Assembly (NCBI RefSeq): GCF_003319095.1
Contig: NZ_QOHI01000001.1
Span: 248,001-312,000 of the forward strand
Length of the DNA: 64,000 nt
DNA from: Blastococcus sp. TBT05-19
GTDB taxonomy: Bacteria; Actinomycetota; Actinomycetes; Mycobacteriales; Geodermatophilaceae
Reading direction: 5' to 3'
The translations under genes and the position numbers were made by a program. Positions 32,679-43,350 of the stretch are shown in pieces; positions within the stretch are counted from its first letter, which is position 1, and every line of letters starts with the position of its first letter. Under the pieces are notes generated by a model, which was not told the origin of the DNA, did no database searches, and saw only the letters and a program-made list of their open reading frames with translations.

Positions 32679-32918
32679 TCAGACGAGCGGCGGGTTCGTG
32701 CTGCCGCGGTTCCGCCGGCGGCGGCGCCGCCAGCGGAAGAGCGCGCGGCGGATGCCGGAGGTGGCCAGCGTGTCGACCTCACCCGGGGTCGCCGTGTTGA
32801 GGAACTCGTCGACCTCGCGCGGACCGGCCGGCCGGCGGAGGGGCTCCTCGACGCGTTCCATGACCAGCAGGAAGGCGATGAGCAGCGGCGGGAAGAGGAT
32901 CACGCTGAGGGCGACCAT
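32679..32918 (-). CDS. Small single-pass membrane protein
   Basis: A 79-residue protein. One hydrophobic helix (VALSVILFPPLLIAFLLVME) lies at the N-terminus, then an acidic middle and a very Arg-rich C-terminus (RWRRRRRRNRG). ATG has GGAGGA five bases upstream, a strong ribosome site. It occupies the place of the mycobacterial membrane gene Rv3675 between crp and nth. Function unknown. Confidence 0.75.
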   Translation of the reverse strand: MVALSVILFPPLLIAFLLVMERVEEPLRRPAGPREVDEFLNTATPGEVDTLATSGIRRALFRWRRRRRRNRGSTNPPLV

Positions 32919-33005
32919 CCCGTCCTCCTCTGCGTCGACGTCGGTCCGGGGGGAAGCGGTCCGTCCTCGATGATGGCACGGCAGGAGAGCGTCGGCAGGG
33001 CCGCC

Positions 33006-33011
33006 TACGCT
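33006..33011 (+). promoter_or_regulatory. nth -10 element, leaderless type
   Basis: TACGCT ends seven bases before the nth GTG at 33019; no ribosome site is present. Confidence 0.5.
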
Positions 33012-33018
33012 CGACCGC

Positions 33019-33819
33019 GTGTCCGCACCCGCGTCCTCCCCGGCCTACGCGCGCCCGGCCCGTGCCCGCCGCCCGACCCGCGCCGCCCTGACCGGGGCGT
33101 CGCCGTTCGACCCGGACGAGTCGCCGCTGGGCCGCACGCGGCGGGCGCGCCGGATGGCCCGCGAGCTCGCCGTCATCCATCCCGACGCGCACTGCGAGCT
33201 CGACTTCACCACCGCCTTCGAGCTGCTCGTCGCCACCGTCCTGTCCGCGCAGACGACGGACAAGACGGTGAACAAGGTGACGCCGGTCCTCTTCGCGCGC
33301 TACCCGGACGCGGTGGCGCTGGCCGCGGCCGACCGGGCCGACCTCGAGGAGATCCTCAAGCCCACCGGGTTCTTCCGGGCCAAGGCGAACTCGGCGCTGG
33401 GCCTGGCCCAGGCGCTCGTCGAGCGCTTCGACGGCGAGGTGCCCGGGCGCATGGCGGACCTGGTGACCCTGCCGGGCGTGGGCCGCAAGACCGCCAACGT
33501 CGTCCTGGGCAACGCGTTCGGCGTCCCCGGGCTGACCGTCGACACGCACTTCGGGCGGCTGGTCCGCCGGTTCGGCTGGACCGAGGAGGAGGACCCGGTC
33601 AAGGTCGAGGCCGAGATCGCGCAGCTGGTCCCGAAGAAGGAGTGGACCGACTTCAGCCACCGGGTGATCTTCCACGGGCGGCGGGTCTGCCACGCCAAGA
33701 AGGCGGCCTGCGGGGCCTGCGGTCTGGCGCAGTGGTGCCCGTCGTTCGGCATCGGCCCGGTCGACCCCGAGGTGGCGGGCAAGCTCGTGAAGACCCCGGC
33801 CGCGTCGGACACCGAGTGA
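33019..33819 (+). CDS. nth: Endonuclease III (DNA glycosylase/AP lyase)
   Basis: A 266-residue base-excision repair enzyme removing oxidised pyrimidines. Seen: [19 protein letters not shown], helix-hairpin-helix [12 protein letters not shown] with catalytic K157, D175 in TVDTHFGRL, and the 4Fe-4S cluster ligands C224, C231, C234, C240. The N-terminus is about 45 residues longer than the E. coli protein and Ala/Arg-rich, as common in actinobacteria. The stop overlaps the tlpA ATG (TGATG). First gene of an operon running through marP. Confidence 0.95.
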   Translation: MSAPASSPAYARPARARRPTRAALTGASPFDPDESPLGRTRRARRMARELAVIHPDAHCELDFTTAFELLVATVLSAQTTDKTVNKVTPVLFARYPDAVALAAADRADLEEILKPTGFFRAKANSALGLAQALVERFDGEVPGRMADLVTLPGVGRKTANVVLGNAFGVPGLTVDTHFGRLVRRFGWTEEEDPVKVEAEIAQLVPKKEWTDFSHRVIFHGRRVCHAKKAACGACGLAQWCPSFGIGPVDPEVAGKLVKTPAASDTE

Positions 33820-34385
33820 TGCGCCGCCTCGCCCTGGCCGCCACCGCACTGCTCGCCCTGGCCGCCTGCAGCTCCGAGGAGCCCGACGCCGGCGCGGCCC
33901 CGCCCGAGCCGGCCGCCGTGGAGACCGACCTGCCGCCCTGCCCGGACCAGGAGGGCGCCGCCGCGGCCGCCGGCACCATCGACCTCGCCTTCGACTGCCT
34001 CGGCGGCGGGACGCTCGACCTCGCGCTGGCGCCCGGGGTGCCGACGGTCCTCAACCTCTGGGCCAGCTGGTGCGGGCCCTGCCGCGAGGAGCTGCCGCTG
34101 TTCCAGCAGCTGTCCGAGAGCGCCGGTGAGCAGCTGCGCGTGCTCGGCGTCGACTCGCAGGACGGCCGGCCGCAGGGCGTCTCCTTCGCCGCCGACGCCG
34201 GCCTGACGTTCCCGAGCGCCTTCGACGGCGAGGGGGAGCTGGCCGCCGAGCTCGGCCTGCGCGGGCTGCCGCAGTCGGTGTTCCTCGCCGCCGACGGGTC
34301 GATCGCGCACATCGAGGCCGGTGAGATCAGCTCCTACGACGAGCTGCGCGGACTGGTGGCCGAGCACCTGGGAGTGCAGCTGTGA
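33819..34385 (+). CDS. TlpA-type thioredoxin lipoprotein
   Basis: A 188-residue exported redox protein. The signal peptide ends in lipobox LAAC (C17). The thioredoxin motif WASWCGPCREE carries C85 and C88, and the cis-proline loop is GLPQSVF. It is likely anchored outside the membrane and reduces or oxidises wall proteins or cytochrome c apoproteins. It is coupled to nth and the CoA-type Nudix gene (GTGA), the same order as mycobacterial Rv3674c-Rv3672c. Confidence 0.93.
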   Translation: MRRLALAATALLALAACSSEEPDAGAAPPEPAAVETDLPPCPDQEGAAAAAGTIDLAFDCLGGGTLDLALAPGVPTVLNLWASWCGPCREELPLFQQLSESAGEQLRVLGVDSQDGRPQGVSFAADAGLTFPSAFDGEGELAAELGLRGLPQSVFLAADGSIAHIEAGEISSYDELRGLVAEHLGVQL

Positions 34386-35134
34386 CCGGCACGGACGGGC
34401 TGCCGGACTACCTCCGGCGGTTGGTGGACCGGGCCGATGCGCTCCCGCTGCGCCACCGGATGCCGCAGGCCACCGCCACCGCCCGCCGCTCCGCCGTCCT
34501 CATCCTGTTCGGCGAGGGTCCCGAGGGCCCCGACGTCCTCCTGATCGAGAAGTCCCCGCACCTGCGCAGCCACGCCGGGCAGCCGGCGTTCCCCGGCGGC
34601 GGCGTGGACCCCGGCGACGACTTCCCGGTCGGGACGGCGCTGCGCGAGGCGCAGGAGGAGGCCGGGGTCGACCCGGACAGCGTGCGGGTGCTGACCACCC
34701 TGCAGGAGCTCTTCCTCCCGCCGTCGAACCGGCTGGTCGTCCCGGTCGTCGGGTGGTGGGACGACGGCGACGAGGTCAGCGTGGGCGACCCGGCCGAGGT
34801 GGCGCGCGTGGCCCGCGTGCCGCTCGCCGAGCTCGCCGACCCGGCCAACCGGTACCGGCTGCGCCATCCGGTGGGCTACGTCGGACCGGCCTTCTGCGTC
34901 GCCGACATGGAGGTGTGGGGCTTCACCGCGGGCCTTCTCGACGCCATCCTCGAGGCGGCCGGCCTGGCCCGGCCCTGGGACCGCGACGACGTGCGGCCGC
35001 TCCCGGACTCGGCCATCCGGCCCTACACGCTGCCCGGCTCCGGCGACGACGACCCCGCGGGCGACGCCGCCGCGCCGACGGTCGCCGATCCCGCGCCGGA
35101 CGGGCCTCCGACGCGTACGGTTCGGCCCCGATGA
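34382..35134 (+). CDS. Nudix hydrolase, CoA pyrophosphatase type
   Basis: A 250-residue protein with the CoA-specific UPF0035 motif LLIEKSPHLRSHAGQPAFPG directly before the Nudix box GGVDPGDDFPVGTALREAQE, EEAGV. Predicted to cleave CoA or acyl-CoA to 3',5'-ADP and phosphopantetheine. The C-terminal 40 residues are disordered (DDDPAGDAAAP). Start GTG overlaps tlpA; stop overlaps the cupredoxin ATG. Confidence 0.9.
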   Translation: MTGTDGLPDYLRRLVDRADALPLRHRMPQATATARRSAVLILFGEGPEGPDVLLIEKSPHLRSHAGQPAFPGGGVDPGDDFPVGTALREAQEEAGVDPDSVRVLTTLQELFLPPSNRLVVPVVGWWDDGDEVSVGDPAEVARVARVPLAELADPANRYRLRHPVGYVGPAFCVADMEVWGFTAGLLDAILEAAGLARPWDRDDVRPLPDSAIRPYTLPGSGDDDPAGDAAAPTVADPAPDGPPTRTVRPR

Positions 35135-35574
35135 CGGAAAGGACCTCCTCGCCCCCCGCCAAGAAGGCCGCGGTGATCGCCGCTGCGATGGTCGTGCTGG
35201 TGGGTTGTGAGGGCGAGGAACCGCCGCCACCGGCGTCGACGCCCGAGGGGCTGGGCGAGGTGACCATCGGTGCCGACGGCGTCCAGGAGGTCACCCTGCA
35301 GACCCAGGACGACTACCTGTTCACCCCGGCCACGTTCACCGTGGCGCCCGGGCCGGTCCGCCTCACCCTGGTCAACGTCGCCGAGCAGATGACGCACAAC
35401 CTCGAGTTCACCGACGACGAGCTCCCGCAGCCCGTCGACGCCGGCATCCCCGTGCTGGCCCCCGGGGAGGAGAAGACCATCGAGTTCGAGGCGACCGCGC
35501 CGGGCGACTACCCCTTCACCTGCACGTTCCACCTCCAGCTGGGCCAGGTGGGCACGATGACGGTCAGCGGGTAG
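35131..35574 (+). CDS. Cupredoxin-domain lipoprotein
   Basis: A 147-residue exported protein. The signal peptide ends with lipobox VLVGC (C26). The plastocyanin-like domain keeps a type I copper site: H89 in MTHNLEF, C131 and H134 in TCTFHLQLG, M143 in GTMTV. It probably carries electrons at the outer membrane face. It is inserted between the CoA-Nudix gene and marP, where mycobacteria have no gene; overlap ATGA on the 5' side indicates co-translation. Confidence 0.88.
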   Translation: MTERTSSPPAKKAAVIAAAMVVLVGCEGEEPPPPASTPEGLGEVTIGADGVQEVTLQTQDDYLFTPATFTVAPGPVRLTLVNVAEQMTHNLEFTDDELPQPVDAGIPVLAPGEEKTIEFEATAPGDYPFTCTFHLQLGQVGTMTVSG

Positions 35575-35577
35575 GCC

Positions 35578-36759
35578 GTGTCCCTCGTCGACCTCGTCCT
35601 GATCGCACTCGCACTGCTGTTCGCGCTCTCCGGCTTCCGGCAGGGGCTGCTCGTCTCGGCGACGTCGATCCTCGGCTTCCTGGGCGGCGCCGTCCTCGGC
35701 GCCCAGCTCTCGGGCCCGGTCGCCGACCGGATCGACGGATCGAGCGTCACGCGGGTGTTCGCCGCGCTCGTCGTCGTCCTCGCGGGCGCCCTGCTCGGCC
35801 AGATCCTCTTCGGCGCCATCGGGCGGGCGCTCCGCTCCCGGGTCACCTGGGAACCGGCCAAGATGGTCGACTCGGTGGCCGGCGCGGTGGTCTCCGCGGC
35901 CTCGGTGCTGCTGGTCGCCTGGATGGTCGCCTCGCCGCTGGCCAGCTCGCCGTTCCCGCAGGTCGCGAGCCAGGTGCGGCAGTCCGCGCTGGTGCAGGCC
36001 GTCGACGTCGCCGTCCCCGACGGGGTGCGCCAGGTCTACCAGAACCTCCGCGAGGCGATCGACCGGCGCGGGCTGCCCGACGTGCTCGACCCGCTCACCC
36101 CGACCGAGGCCCGCGAGGTCCCCGCGCCCGACCCGGCGCTGGAGGCCAGCCAGGTCGTCGAGTCGGTGAGGGGATCGGTCGTCCGGATCCGCGGTGTCGC
36201 GCCCTCCTGCTCGCGGCAGATCGACGGCTCCGGCTTCGTCTACGCCCCCGAACGCGTCATGACCAACGCGCACGTGCTGGCCGGCGTCACCGACCCCGTC
36301 GTCCTGGCCGAGGGCGAGGAGTACGACGCGGTGCCGGTCTACGTCGACGAAGAGGTCGACGTCGCCGTCCTGGCGGTGCCGGGCCTGCCGCAGGTGCCGC
36401 TGGCGTTCACGCCCGAGGCCGCCGACACCGGCGACGACGCGATCATCATGGGCTATCCCGGCGGCGGTCCCTTCTTCGTCGGACCGGCGCGCGTCCGCGA
36501 CCGCGGCGAGATCAGCGGACCCGACTTCCGCAACACCCGGACCGTGGTGCGCGACGTCTACGCGCTGTTCGGCCAGGTGCGGGCCGGCAACTCCGGTGGT
36601 CCGCTCTTCGCCCCCGACGGCAGCGTGCTCGGCGTCGTCTTCGCCTCGGCGATCGACGACCCGCAGACCGGCTACGCGCTCACCGGCCCGCAGGTCGCCG
36701 AGGCCGCGACGCAGGGCAGCCAGGCCCGCGCCGAGGTCGACACCGGCCCCTGCGAGTAG
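35578..36759 (+). CDS. marP: MarP-type membrane serine protease (CvpA + trypsin-like domain)
   Basis: A 393-residue protein. Four N-terminal helices form a CvpA-like domain (about residues 1-130), followed by a periplasmic trypsin-like protease with H232 in MTNAHVLAG, D261 in EEVDVAVLAV, S339 in AGNSGGPLF. Triad spacing and length match mycobacterial MarP (Rv3671c), which processes RipA and is needed for acid resistance. A cysteine in PSCSRQ and one in the last four residues (GPCE) could form a redox-sensitive disulfide as in MarP. The GTG start is three bases after the cupredoxin stop. Confidence 0.93.
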   Translation: MSLVDLVLIALALLFALSGFRQGLLVSATSILGFLGGAVLGAQLSGPVADRIDGSSVTRVFAALVVVLAGALLGQILFGAIGRALRSRVTWEPAKMVDSVAGAVVSAASVLLVAWMVASPLASSPFPQVASQVRQSALVQAVDVAVPDGVRQVYQNLREAIDRRGLPDVLDPLTPTEAREVPAPDPALEASQVVESVRGSVVRIRGVAPSCSRQIDGSGFVYAPERVMTNAHVLAGVTDPVVLAEGEEYDAVPVYVDEEVDVAVLAVPGLPQVPLAFTPEAADTGDDAIIMGYPGGGPFFVGPARVRDRGEISGPDFRNTRTVVRDVYALFGQVRAGNSGGPLFAPDGSVLGVVFASAIDDPQTGYALTGPQVAEAATQGSQARAEVDTGPCE

Positions 36760-36761
36760 AA

Positions 36762-36820
36762 GGACCCCTTCGCCCCCCGACCTTCGCTGCGCTCAGGCCG
36801 GGTCCCTGCGAAGGGGCCGT
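36762..36820. terminator. Hairpin between marP and the convergent hydrolase
   Basis: CCCCTTCGC (36765-36773) pairs with GCGAAGGGG (36808-36816), extended by further pairs outside a mismatch; the 34-base loop is GC-rich. It starts two bases after the marP stop. Confidence 0.6.
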
Positions 36821-36834
36821 TCCATCGGGTCGCC

Positions 36835-37779
36835 TCAGGCGGCTCCGCTGCGCTCCGCCGCCCATTCGACGATGGCGCGGGTGACGAGGTCGGGGGCCTC
36901 TTCCTGGGGGAAGTGGCCGATGCCGGGGAGCTCGCGCCACTCGTAGGCGCCGGCGACGTAGCGGCCCGAGCCGCGGGCGGTCCCGGGCAGCACGCAGGTG
37001 TCCAGCGCACCGTGCAGCTGGAGGGTCGGCGCGGTGACGGGCGCGGCCATCCGGCGGGCGTAGCGCAGGCCGTCGGGGCGCAGCTGGGACCGCCCGGCCC
37101 AGCGGTAGTACTCCATCGCCCCGTACGCGGCCTGCGGGATGCGGGCCGCCGACCGGTACCGGTCGACGGCCGACGCGAAGTCCGACGTCCGCGCCCACTC
37201 GGGCCCGGCCCAGCGCTGCATGAGGTCGGCGACCGGGTCGTCGTCCACCCGGGTCAGCCGGCGTTCGGGCAGCCGCGGCACCTGGAAGGTGAGGGCGTGG
37301 CGGAAGGCGCGGCGCTGGTCCCGGTCGGTCATCCCCGCGCGCAGCAGGCGCGGGTGCGCCATCGACAGCACCACCAGCCCACGCACCGCGCGCGGGTGCA
37401 GGGCGGCCATCGTCCAGCCGAGCAGGCCGCCCCAGTCGTGGCCGACGACGACGGCGTCCCGCTCACCGAGCGCCCGCACCAGCGCCGCGACGTCGGCCGA
37501 GAGCGTCGGCAGGTCGTAGCCGCGCGGCGGTTTGTCGCTGGCCCCGTAGCCCCGCAGGTCGGGGGCGACCGCGCGGAACCCGGCGTCGGCCAGCGCGGTC
37601 AGCTGCGAGCGCCAGGTCCACCAGAACTGCGGGAACCCGTGCAGCAGCAGGACCAGCGGACCCTCACCGGCCTCGGCCGCGTGCAGGCGCACGCCGTTGG
37701 CCGAGATGTCGCGATGGGTCCACGGCCCGGGGAGCAGGACGCTGGTCGCGTCGGGGCGGCCGTCCGGGGGGACGGTCAC
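36835..37779 (-). CDS. ephE: Alpha/beta hydrolase, epoxide hydrolase-like
   Basis: A 314-residue hydrolase. The oxyanion motif LLLHGFPQFWWTWR is near residue 45, the nucleophile aspartate in VVGHDWGGLLGW, and the closing histidine in PGIGHFPQEEAPD. Asp at the nucleophile elbow and the HGFP motif are typical of soluble epoxide hydrolases and haloalkane dehalogenases. It sits next to marP as ephE (Rv3670) does in mycobacteria, which supports the symbol. GTG start at 37779. Natural substrate unknown. Confidence 0.85.
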   Translation of the reverse strand: MTVPPDGRPDATSVLLPGPWTHRDISANGVRLHAAEAGEGPLVLLLHGFPQFWWTWRSQLTALADAGFRAVAPDLRGYGASDKPPRGYDLPTLSADVAALVRALGERDAVVVGHDWGGLLGWTMAALHPRAVRGLVVLSMAHPRLLRAGMTDRDQRRAFRHALTFQVPRLPERRLTRVDDDPVADLMQRWAGPEWARTSDFASAVDRYRSAARIPQAAYGAMEYYRWAGRSQLRPDGLRYARRMAAPVTAPTLQLHGALDTCVLPGTARGSGRYVAGAYEWRELPGIGHFPQEEAPDLVTRAIVEWAAERSGAA

Positions 37780-37783
37780 GCGG

Positions 37784-38284
37784 TCAGACCGAGTACGGCT
37801 GCTTGCCGTGCAGCTCGACCTTGCCGCCGCTGACCACCGGGACGTCGCGGTGGCGGGCGCCGGGCGCCTCGCGGTGCATCACGTCGGGCAGCTCGCGCAG
37901 CGACTCGATCGTGCGCTCCGGCTTCTCGATCTTCTTGATCATCTTCTTGCCGACGAGGGCCGCGATCACGGCGACGACGACGAGGAGCGCCCACACGATC
38001 AGGTAGGACACCCAGCGCGGCAGCCCCAGCGCGGTCAGCGCCTCGGCGATCGCGATGAACAGGAAGAACGAGGAGAAGCCGAGGACGACGGCGGCGGCGC
38101 CGAACGCCCCACCACCGATGGCGGCCTTCTTCGCCGAGCCGGTGATCTCGGTCTTGGCGAGCTCGATCTCGCTGCGCACGAGCGTCGAGACGTCGGCCAT
38201 CGCGCTCTGCACGAGGGTTCCGATGGAGGGCTCGGCGGCTCCGGTGGACCGGTCGTCCCGGCCGGTCGTCACGCTGTGGGCCAC
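37784..38284 (-). CDS. Phage-holin superfamily (DUF1469-like) membrane protein
   Basis: A 166-residue protein with an N-terminal amphipathic segment (LVRSEIELAKTEITGSAKKA), two hydrophobic helices (about 55-77 and 88-112) and a basic tail (GKKMIKKIEK). This matches the phage_holin_3_6 family that is widespread in chromosomes and not itself phage. Mycobacteria have a membrane gene at this place (Rv3669). The start GTG follows 108 bases after acs; downstream ephE begins five bases past its stop. Confidence 0.8.
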   Translation of the reverse strand: MAHSVTTGRDDRSTGAAEPSIGTLVQSAMADVSTLVRSEIELAKTEITGSAKKAAIGGGAFGAAAVVLGFSSFFLFIAIAEALTALGLPRWVSYLIVWALLVVVAVIAALVGKKMIKKIEKPERTIESLRELPDVMHREAPGARHRDVPVVSGGKVELHGKQPYSV

Positions 38285-38350
38285 GTGGGCAACTCCTTCG
38301 CGATGTGCACTGCTGGTCAGGGGAATCGTGCCCCATCCAGCGCGGCGGCG

Positions 38351-38384
38351 CCCCCTCGGCTCCCCGGAAGGGGTGCCGAGGGGG
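38351..38384 (-). terminator. acs terminator
   Basis: CCCCCTCGGC (38351-38360) pairs with GCCGAGGGGG (38375-38384). After a T-T mismatch, CCCC/GGGG extend the stem to a GGAA tetraloop. It lies nine bases past the acs stop. Confidence 0.7.
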
Positions 38385-38392
38385 TCCTTCCA

Positions 38393-40342
<1,950 letters not shown>

Positions 40343-40400
40343 CCGCTACCTCCAAGGTCCGGCGTCGCTCGGAGCGGGCGACGCGAGTGGCTCGGACCAC

Positions 40401-40406
40401 ACCGTA
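40401..40406 (-). promoter_or_regulatory. Candidate acs -10 element
   Basis: TACGGT on the minus strand, about 58 bases before the acs ATG; a ribosome site is present, so a conventional leader is expected. No clear -35. Confidence 0.3.
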
Positions 40407-40460
40407 GGAGTTCCGGGCGCCGTCGTCTGCCCCTGGACGGCGGGCGGCCGGTTACGTGCG

Positions 40461-41192
40461 ATGGCCGGTCAGACTGACCCGGTGAACGTCCCGGACCAGG
40501 CCGCCGTGGCCAGGCGGATCCCCGGTGCCGGGGCGCTCGGACTGGTCGCGCCGGCGAGCGCCGTCGCGGTGCCGGCCGTCCGGCTGGCCGATCCGGCGTG
40601 GACCGCGGAGGTGCTCGCCCTCCGGTCCCGCGTGCTGCGGACGACGGACCGCCGGGTGCTGGCCACGGTCTGGTGGTACTCGGTGTCCTCGGTGCTGCTC
40701 ATGCCGCCGCTGGCCGGCGTGGTCGCCGGCATCCCGCTGTCGGCCCGTCTCGCCGACCTGTCGGTCTCGCTGCTGCCGGGCCTCCAGCCGATCGCCGCGC
40801 TGGCCGCGGGGCCCGGGTCCGGGGACCTGCCCGGCGACCTGCGGGCCTCGATCGGCGCCGTGACGGCCGCGGTGGCCGAGGCGGGGAGCATGGGGGAGCG
40901 GTCGCTGTGGGCCATCGCCACCGACAGCCTCGCCGACCGGCTGCTCCTGCTCGGGCAGGCGACCGGCGACGTCGAGCGGGTGACGGCCCTGGCGGCGCCG
41001 CTGGCCGCGGCCGTCGGGCCGTCGCTGCCGGTGCCGCGGTACCTCGACGTCGCGGGGCGCCGGTTCGTGCGGCGGGCGTCCTGCTGCCTGGTCGACCGGG
41101 TGCCGCACGGCAGCACCTGCATCTCCTGCCCGCGCCGCCACCCGGACGAGCGCCGGGTCCTGCTGGAGGACGCCGCCGGCCGGTTCGGCTGA
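40461..41192 (+). CDS. FhuF-like (2Fe-2S) ferric reductase domain protein
   Basis: A 243-residue protein. Only the C-terminal motif is diagnostic: RRASCCLVDRVPHGSTCISC shows the CC-X10-C-X2-C cluster-binding pattern of FhuF siderophore-iron reductases. The rest is Ala/Leu-rich and weakly conserved, as usual in actinobacterial members. No membrane helix is required; the hydrophobic stretch near 75-90 is short. ATG at 40461 is chosen over upstream codons that run into the acs promoter. No siderophore genes are nearby. Confidence 0.75.
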   Translation: MAGQTDPVNVPDQAAVARRIPGAGALGLVAPASAVAVPAVRLADPAWTAEVLALRSRVLRTTDRRVLATVWWYSVSSVLLMPPLAGVVAGIPLSARLADLSVSLLPGLQPIAALAAGPGSGDLPGDLRASIGAVTAAVAEAGSMGERSLWAIATDSLADRLLLLGQATGDVERVTALAAPLAAAVGPSLPVPRYLDVAGRRFVRRASCCLVDRVPHGSTCISCPRRHPDERRVLLEDAAGRFG

Positions 41193-41252
41193 CCGCGCCG
41201 CGCCGGGGCCGGCGGGAGATGATCGGCGGGGACGACGAGGGGGAGGTCAGCC

Positions 41253-42104
41253 ATGCCGGTCATGCCCGCTGCGTTCTTCGGCCACGGCAACCCGATGAAC
41301 GCCCTCGAGCGGAACCGCTACACCGAGGCCTGGCGGGCGTTCGGGCGCTCCGTGCCCCGTCCCCGGGCGGTGCTCGTGGTGTCCGCGCACTGGTACGTGC
41401 AGGCCACGGCGCTCACCGCGATGCCCCGGCCGCGCACGATCCACGACTTCTACGGCTTCCCGAGGGAGCTCTTCGACGTCCGGTACGAGCCACCGGGCCT
41501 GCCGGAGCTGTACGACGAGGTGGCCGACGTCGTGCACCCCACGTGGGTCGGCGCCGACGTGGACAGCTGGGGCATCGACCACGGCACCTGGTCGGTCCTG
41601 CGGCACGCGTTCCCCGACGCCGACATCCCGGTCGTGCAGCTGTCGATCAACGCGCTCAAGTCCTTCGACTACCACCTGCAGCTGGGCGCGGCGCTCGCTC
41701 CGCTGCGGGAGCGCGGCGTGCTGGTGATCGGCAGCGGCAACGTGGTGCACAACCTCGGCGGGGTGAGCCGCGCGCTGCCCGACGCCGGCTTCGACTGGGC
41801 GCAGCGGTTCGACGAGGCGGCCAAGGAGTGCATGCTCACCGACCCGGGGAACGCCGGCCGGCTCGACGGGCACCGCGACTTCGACCTCGCCGTCCCGACC
41901 CCGGACCACTTCCTGCCGCTGCTCTACGTGGCGGGGTTGGCGGGCGCGACCGGCACACCGGTGGACGTGCTCGTCGGCGGCTACGCGTACGGCTCGCTGT
42001 CGATGACGGCCTACACGGTCGGCATGGACGCGCCCGAACCGTCGGGCAGCGGGATGGCCCCGCAGCTGCCCGAGGGCCCGCCGCCGGACGGCGCCAACAT
42101 CTGA
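41253..42104 (+). CDS. LigB-type extradiol dioxygenase (YgiD/DODA family)
   Basis: A 283-residue class III extradiol dioxygenase-like protein. Metal ligands are H11 in FFGHGNPMN and H46 in VSAHWYV; H166 is in NVVHNLGG, and the DTWGIDHG-type motif appears as DSWGIDHGTWSVL. Family members cleave 4,5-DOPA or related catechols; the bacterial role is often unknown. ATG has GGGGGAGG eight bases upstream. Confidence 0.88.
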   Translation: MPVMPAAFFGHGNPMNALERNRYTEAWRAFGRSVPRPRAVLVVSAHWYVQATALTAMPRPRTIHDFYGFPRELFDVRYEPPGLPELYDEVADVVHPTWVGADVDSWGIDHGTWSVLRHAFPDADIPVVQLSINALKSFDYHLQLGAALAPLRERGVLVIGSGNVVHNLGGVSRALPDAGFDWAQRFDEAAKECMLTDPGNAGRLDGHRDFDLAVPTPDHFLPLLYVAGLAGATGTPVDVLVGGYAYGSLSMTAYTVGMDAPEPSGSGMAPQLPEGPPPDGANI

Positions 42105-42121
42105 GCGGCTCCGCCGCTCAG
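42101..42121. terminator. Bidirectional terminator containing both stop codons
   Basis: CTGAGCGGC (42101-42109) and GCCGCTCAG (42113-42121) pair perfectly around TCC. The dioxygenase TGA and the cysG TGA (opposite strand) sit symmetrically in the two arms. Confidence 0.8.
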
Positions 42122-43350
42122 CCCGAGAGCCCCACCACCTCGCCGACGACCCAGACGGCGGGCGGCCGGACGTCGTGCTCGGTGAGTGTGCGGGGCAGGT
42201 CGGCGAGGGTGGTGCGGACGGTGCGCTGGGTGGGGGTGGAGCCGTCGCTGACGATCGCGACGGGGGTCTCGGGTGCGCGGCCGTGCTCGACGAGGGTGGC
42301 GGCGATGGCCGGTGCGGTGTCGACGCCCATGAGGACGACGACCGTGCCGCGGAGCCGGGCCAGGGCGGTCCAGTCGACGAGGGACTGGGGGTGGCCGGGG
42401 GGCAGGTGGCCGGAGACGACGACGAATTCGTGGGTGAGGCCGCGGTGGGTGACCGGGATGCCGGCGAGGGCGGGGACGGCGATGGCGCTGGTGATGCCGG
42501 GGACGACCTCGACGGGGATGCCGGCTTCCGCGCAGGCCTGGAGCTCTTCCATGCCGCGGCCGTAGACGAAGGGGTCGCCGCCCTTGAGCCGGACGACGCG
42601 GCGGCCGGCGCGGGCGTGGGTGACCAGGAGGTCGTTGATCTGCTCCTGTGCCATGGAGCGGCCGCGGGGGAGCTTGGAGGCGTCGATGACCTCGACCTCG
42701 GGGGGCAGCGAGGCGAGCAGCGACTGCGGGGCGAGGTGGTCGGCCACGACGACCTCGGCGTGGGCGAGCGCCTGACGGCCGCGCACGGTGATCAGCCCGG
42801 GGTCGCCGGGGCCCCCGCCCACGAGGACGACGCTGCCGCCGGGGGTGGGCCGGGCGGCGCGGTCGCGGATGCTGCCGTCGGTCAGCCCGGCGACGACGGC
42901 GTCGCGCACCCCGATCGCCCGCTGCGGATCGCCGCCGCCGTGCACGCCGATGACGAGGTCGCCCTGCCGTCCGATCGCCGGCGTCCAGACGCTGGAGGCG
43001 GCCCGGTCGTCGGCGCGGGCGCAGAAGATCCGGGCGCGCTCGGCCTCCTCGGCGACGGCGGCGTTCACGGCCGGGTCGTCGGTGGCCGCCACCGCGTACC
43101 AGGCGCCCTCGAGGTCGCCGGGCTCGTAGCGGCGGGGCTGCCAGGTGAGCGCGCCGGGGCCGACCAGCGCCTCCAGGGCGGGCGTCACCTCGGGGCTGAC
43201 GACGGTGACCCGGGCGCGGGCCTCCAGCAGCCCGGCCACCCGGCGGTGGGCGACCTTCCCGCCGCCGACGACGACGACGAGCCGGTCGCGCAGCCGCAGG
43301 CCCACGGGGTAGACCGCGCCGGACTCCGGCGGGACCGGGGTCGGGGTCAT
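42118..43350 (-). CDS. cysG: Siroheme synthase / uroporphyrinogen-III C-methyltransferase
   Basis: A 410-residue fusion. Residues 15-160 form the precorrin-2 dehydrogenase/ferrochelatase part (LRDRLVVVVGGGKVAHRRVA). From about 170 comes the SAM-dependent methyltransferase (VVLVGGGPGDPGLITVRG, RVVRLKGGDPFVYGRG, VVPGITSAIAVPA). Product precorrin-2 or siroheme feeds both B12 and sulfite/nitrite reductases. GTG... the start is ATG-type at 43350, overlapping cobC in four bases, so the two are translated together. Confidence 0.94.
   Translation of the reverse strand: MTPTPVPPESGAVYPVGLRLRDRLVVVVGGGKVAHRRVAGLLEARARVTVVSPEVTPALEALVGPGALTWQPRRYEPGDLEGAWYAVAATDDPAVNAAVAEEAERARIFCARADDRAASSVWTPAIGRQGDLVIGVHGGGDPQRAIGVRDAVVAGLTDGSIRDRAARPTPGGSVVLVGGGPGDPGLITVRGRQALAHAEVVVADHLAPQSLLASLPPEVEVIDASKLPRGRSMAQEQINDLLVTHARAGRRVVRLKGGDPFVYGRGMEELQACAEAGIPVEVVPGITSAIAVPALAGIPVTHRGLTHEFVVVSGHLPPGHPQSLVDWTALARLRGTVVVLMGVDTAPAIAATLVEHGRAPETPVAIVSDGSTPTQRTVRTTLADLPRTLTEHDVRPPAVWVVGEVVGLSG

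Noticed and set aside
37784-38284. Phage origin suggested by a holin-family gene
   Set aside because: The family is common in chromosomes, there are no other phage genes, and the gene sits in a conserved actinobacterial order.
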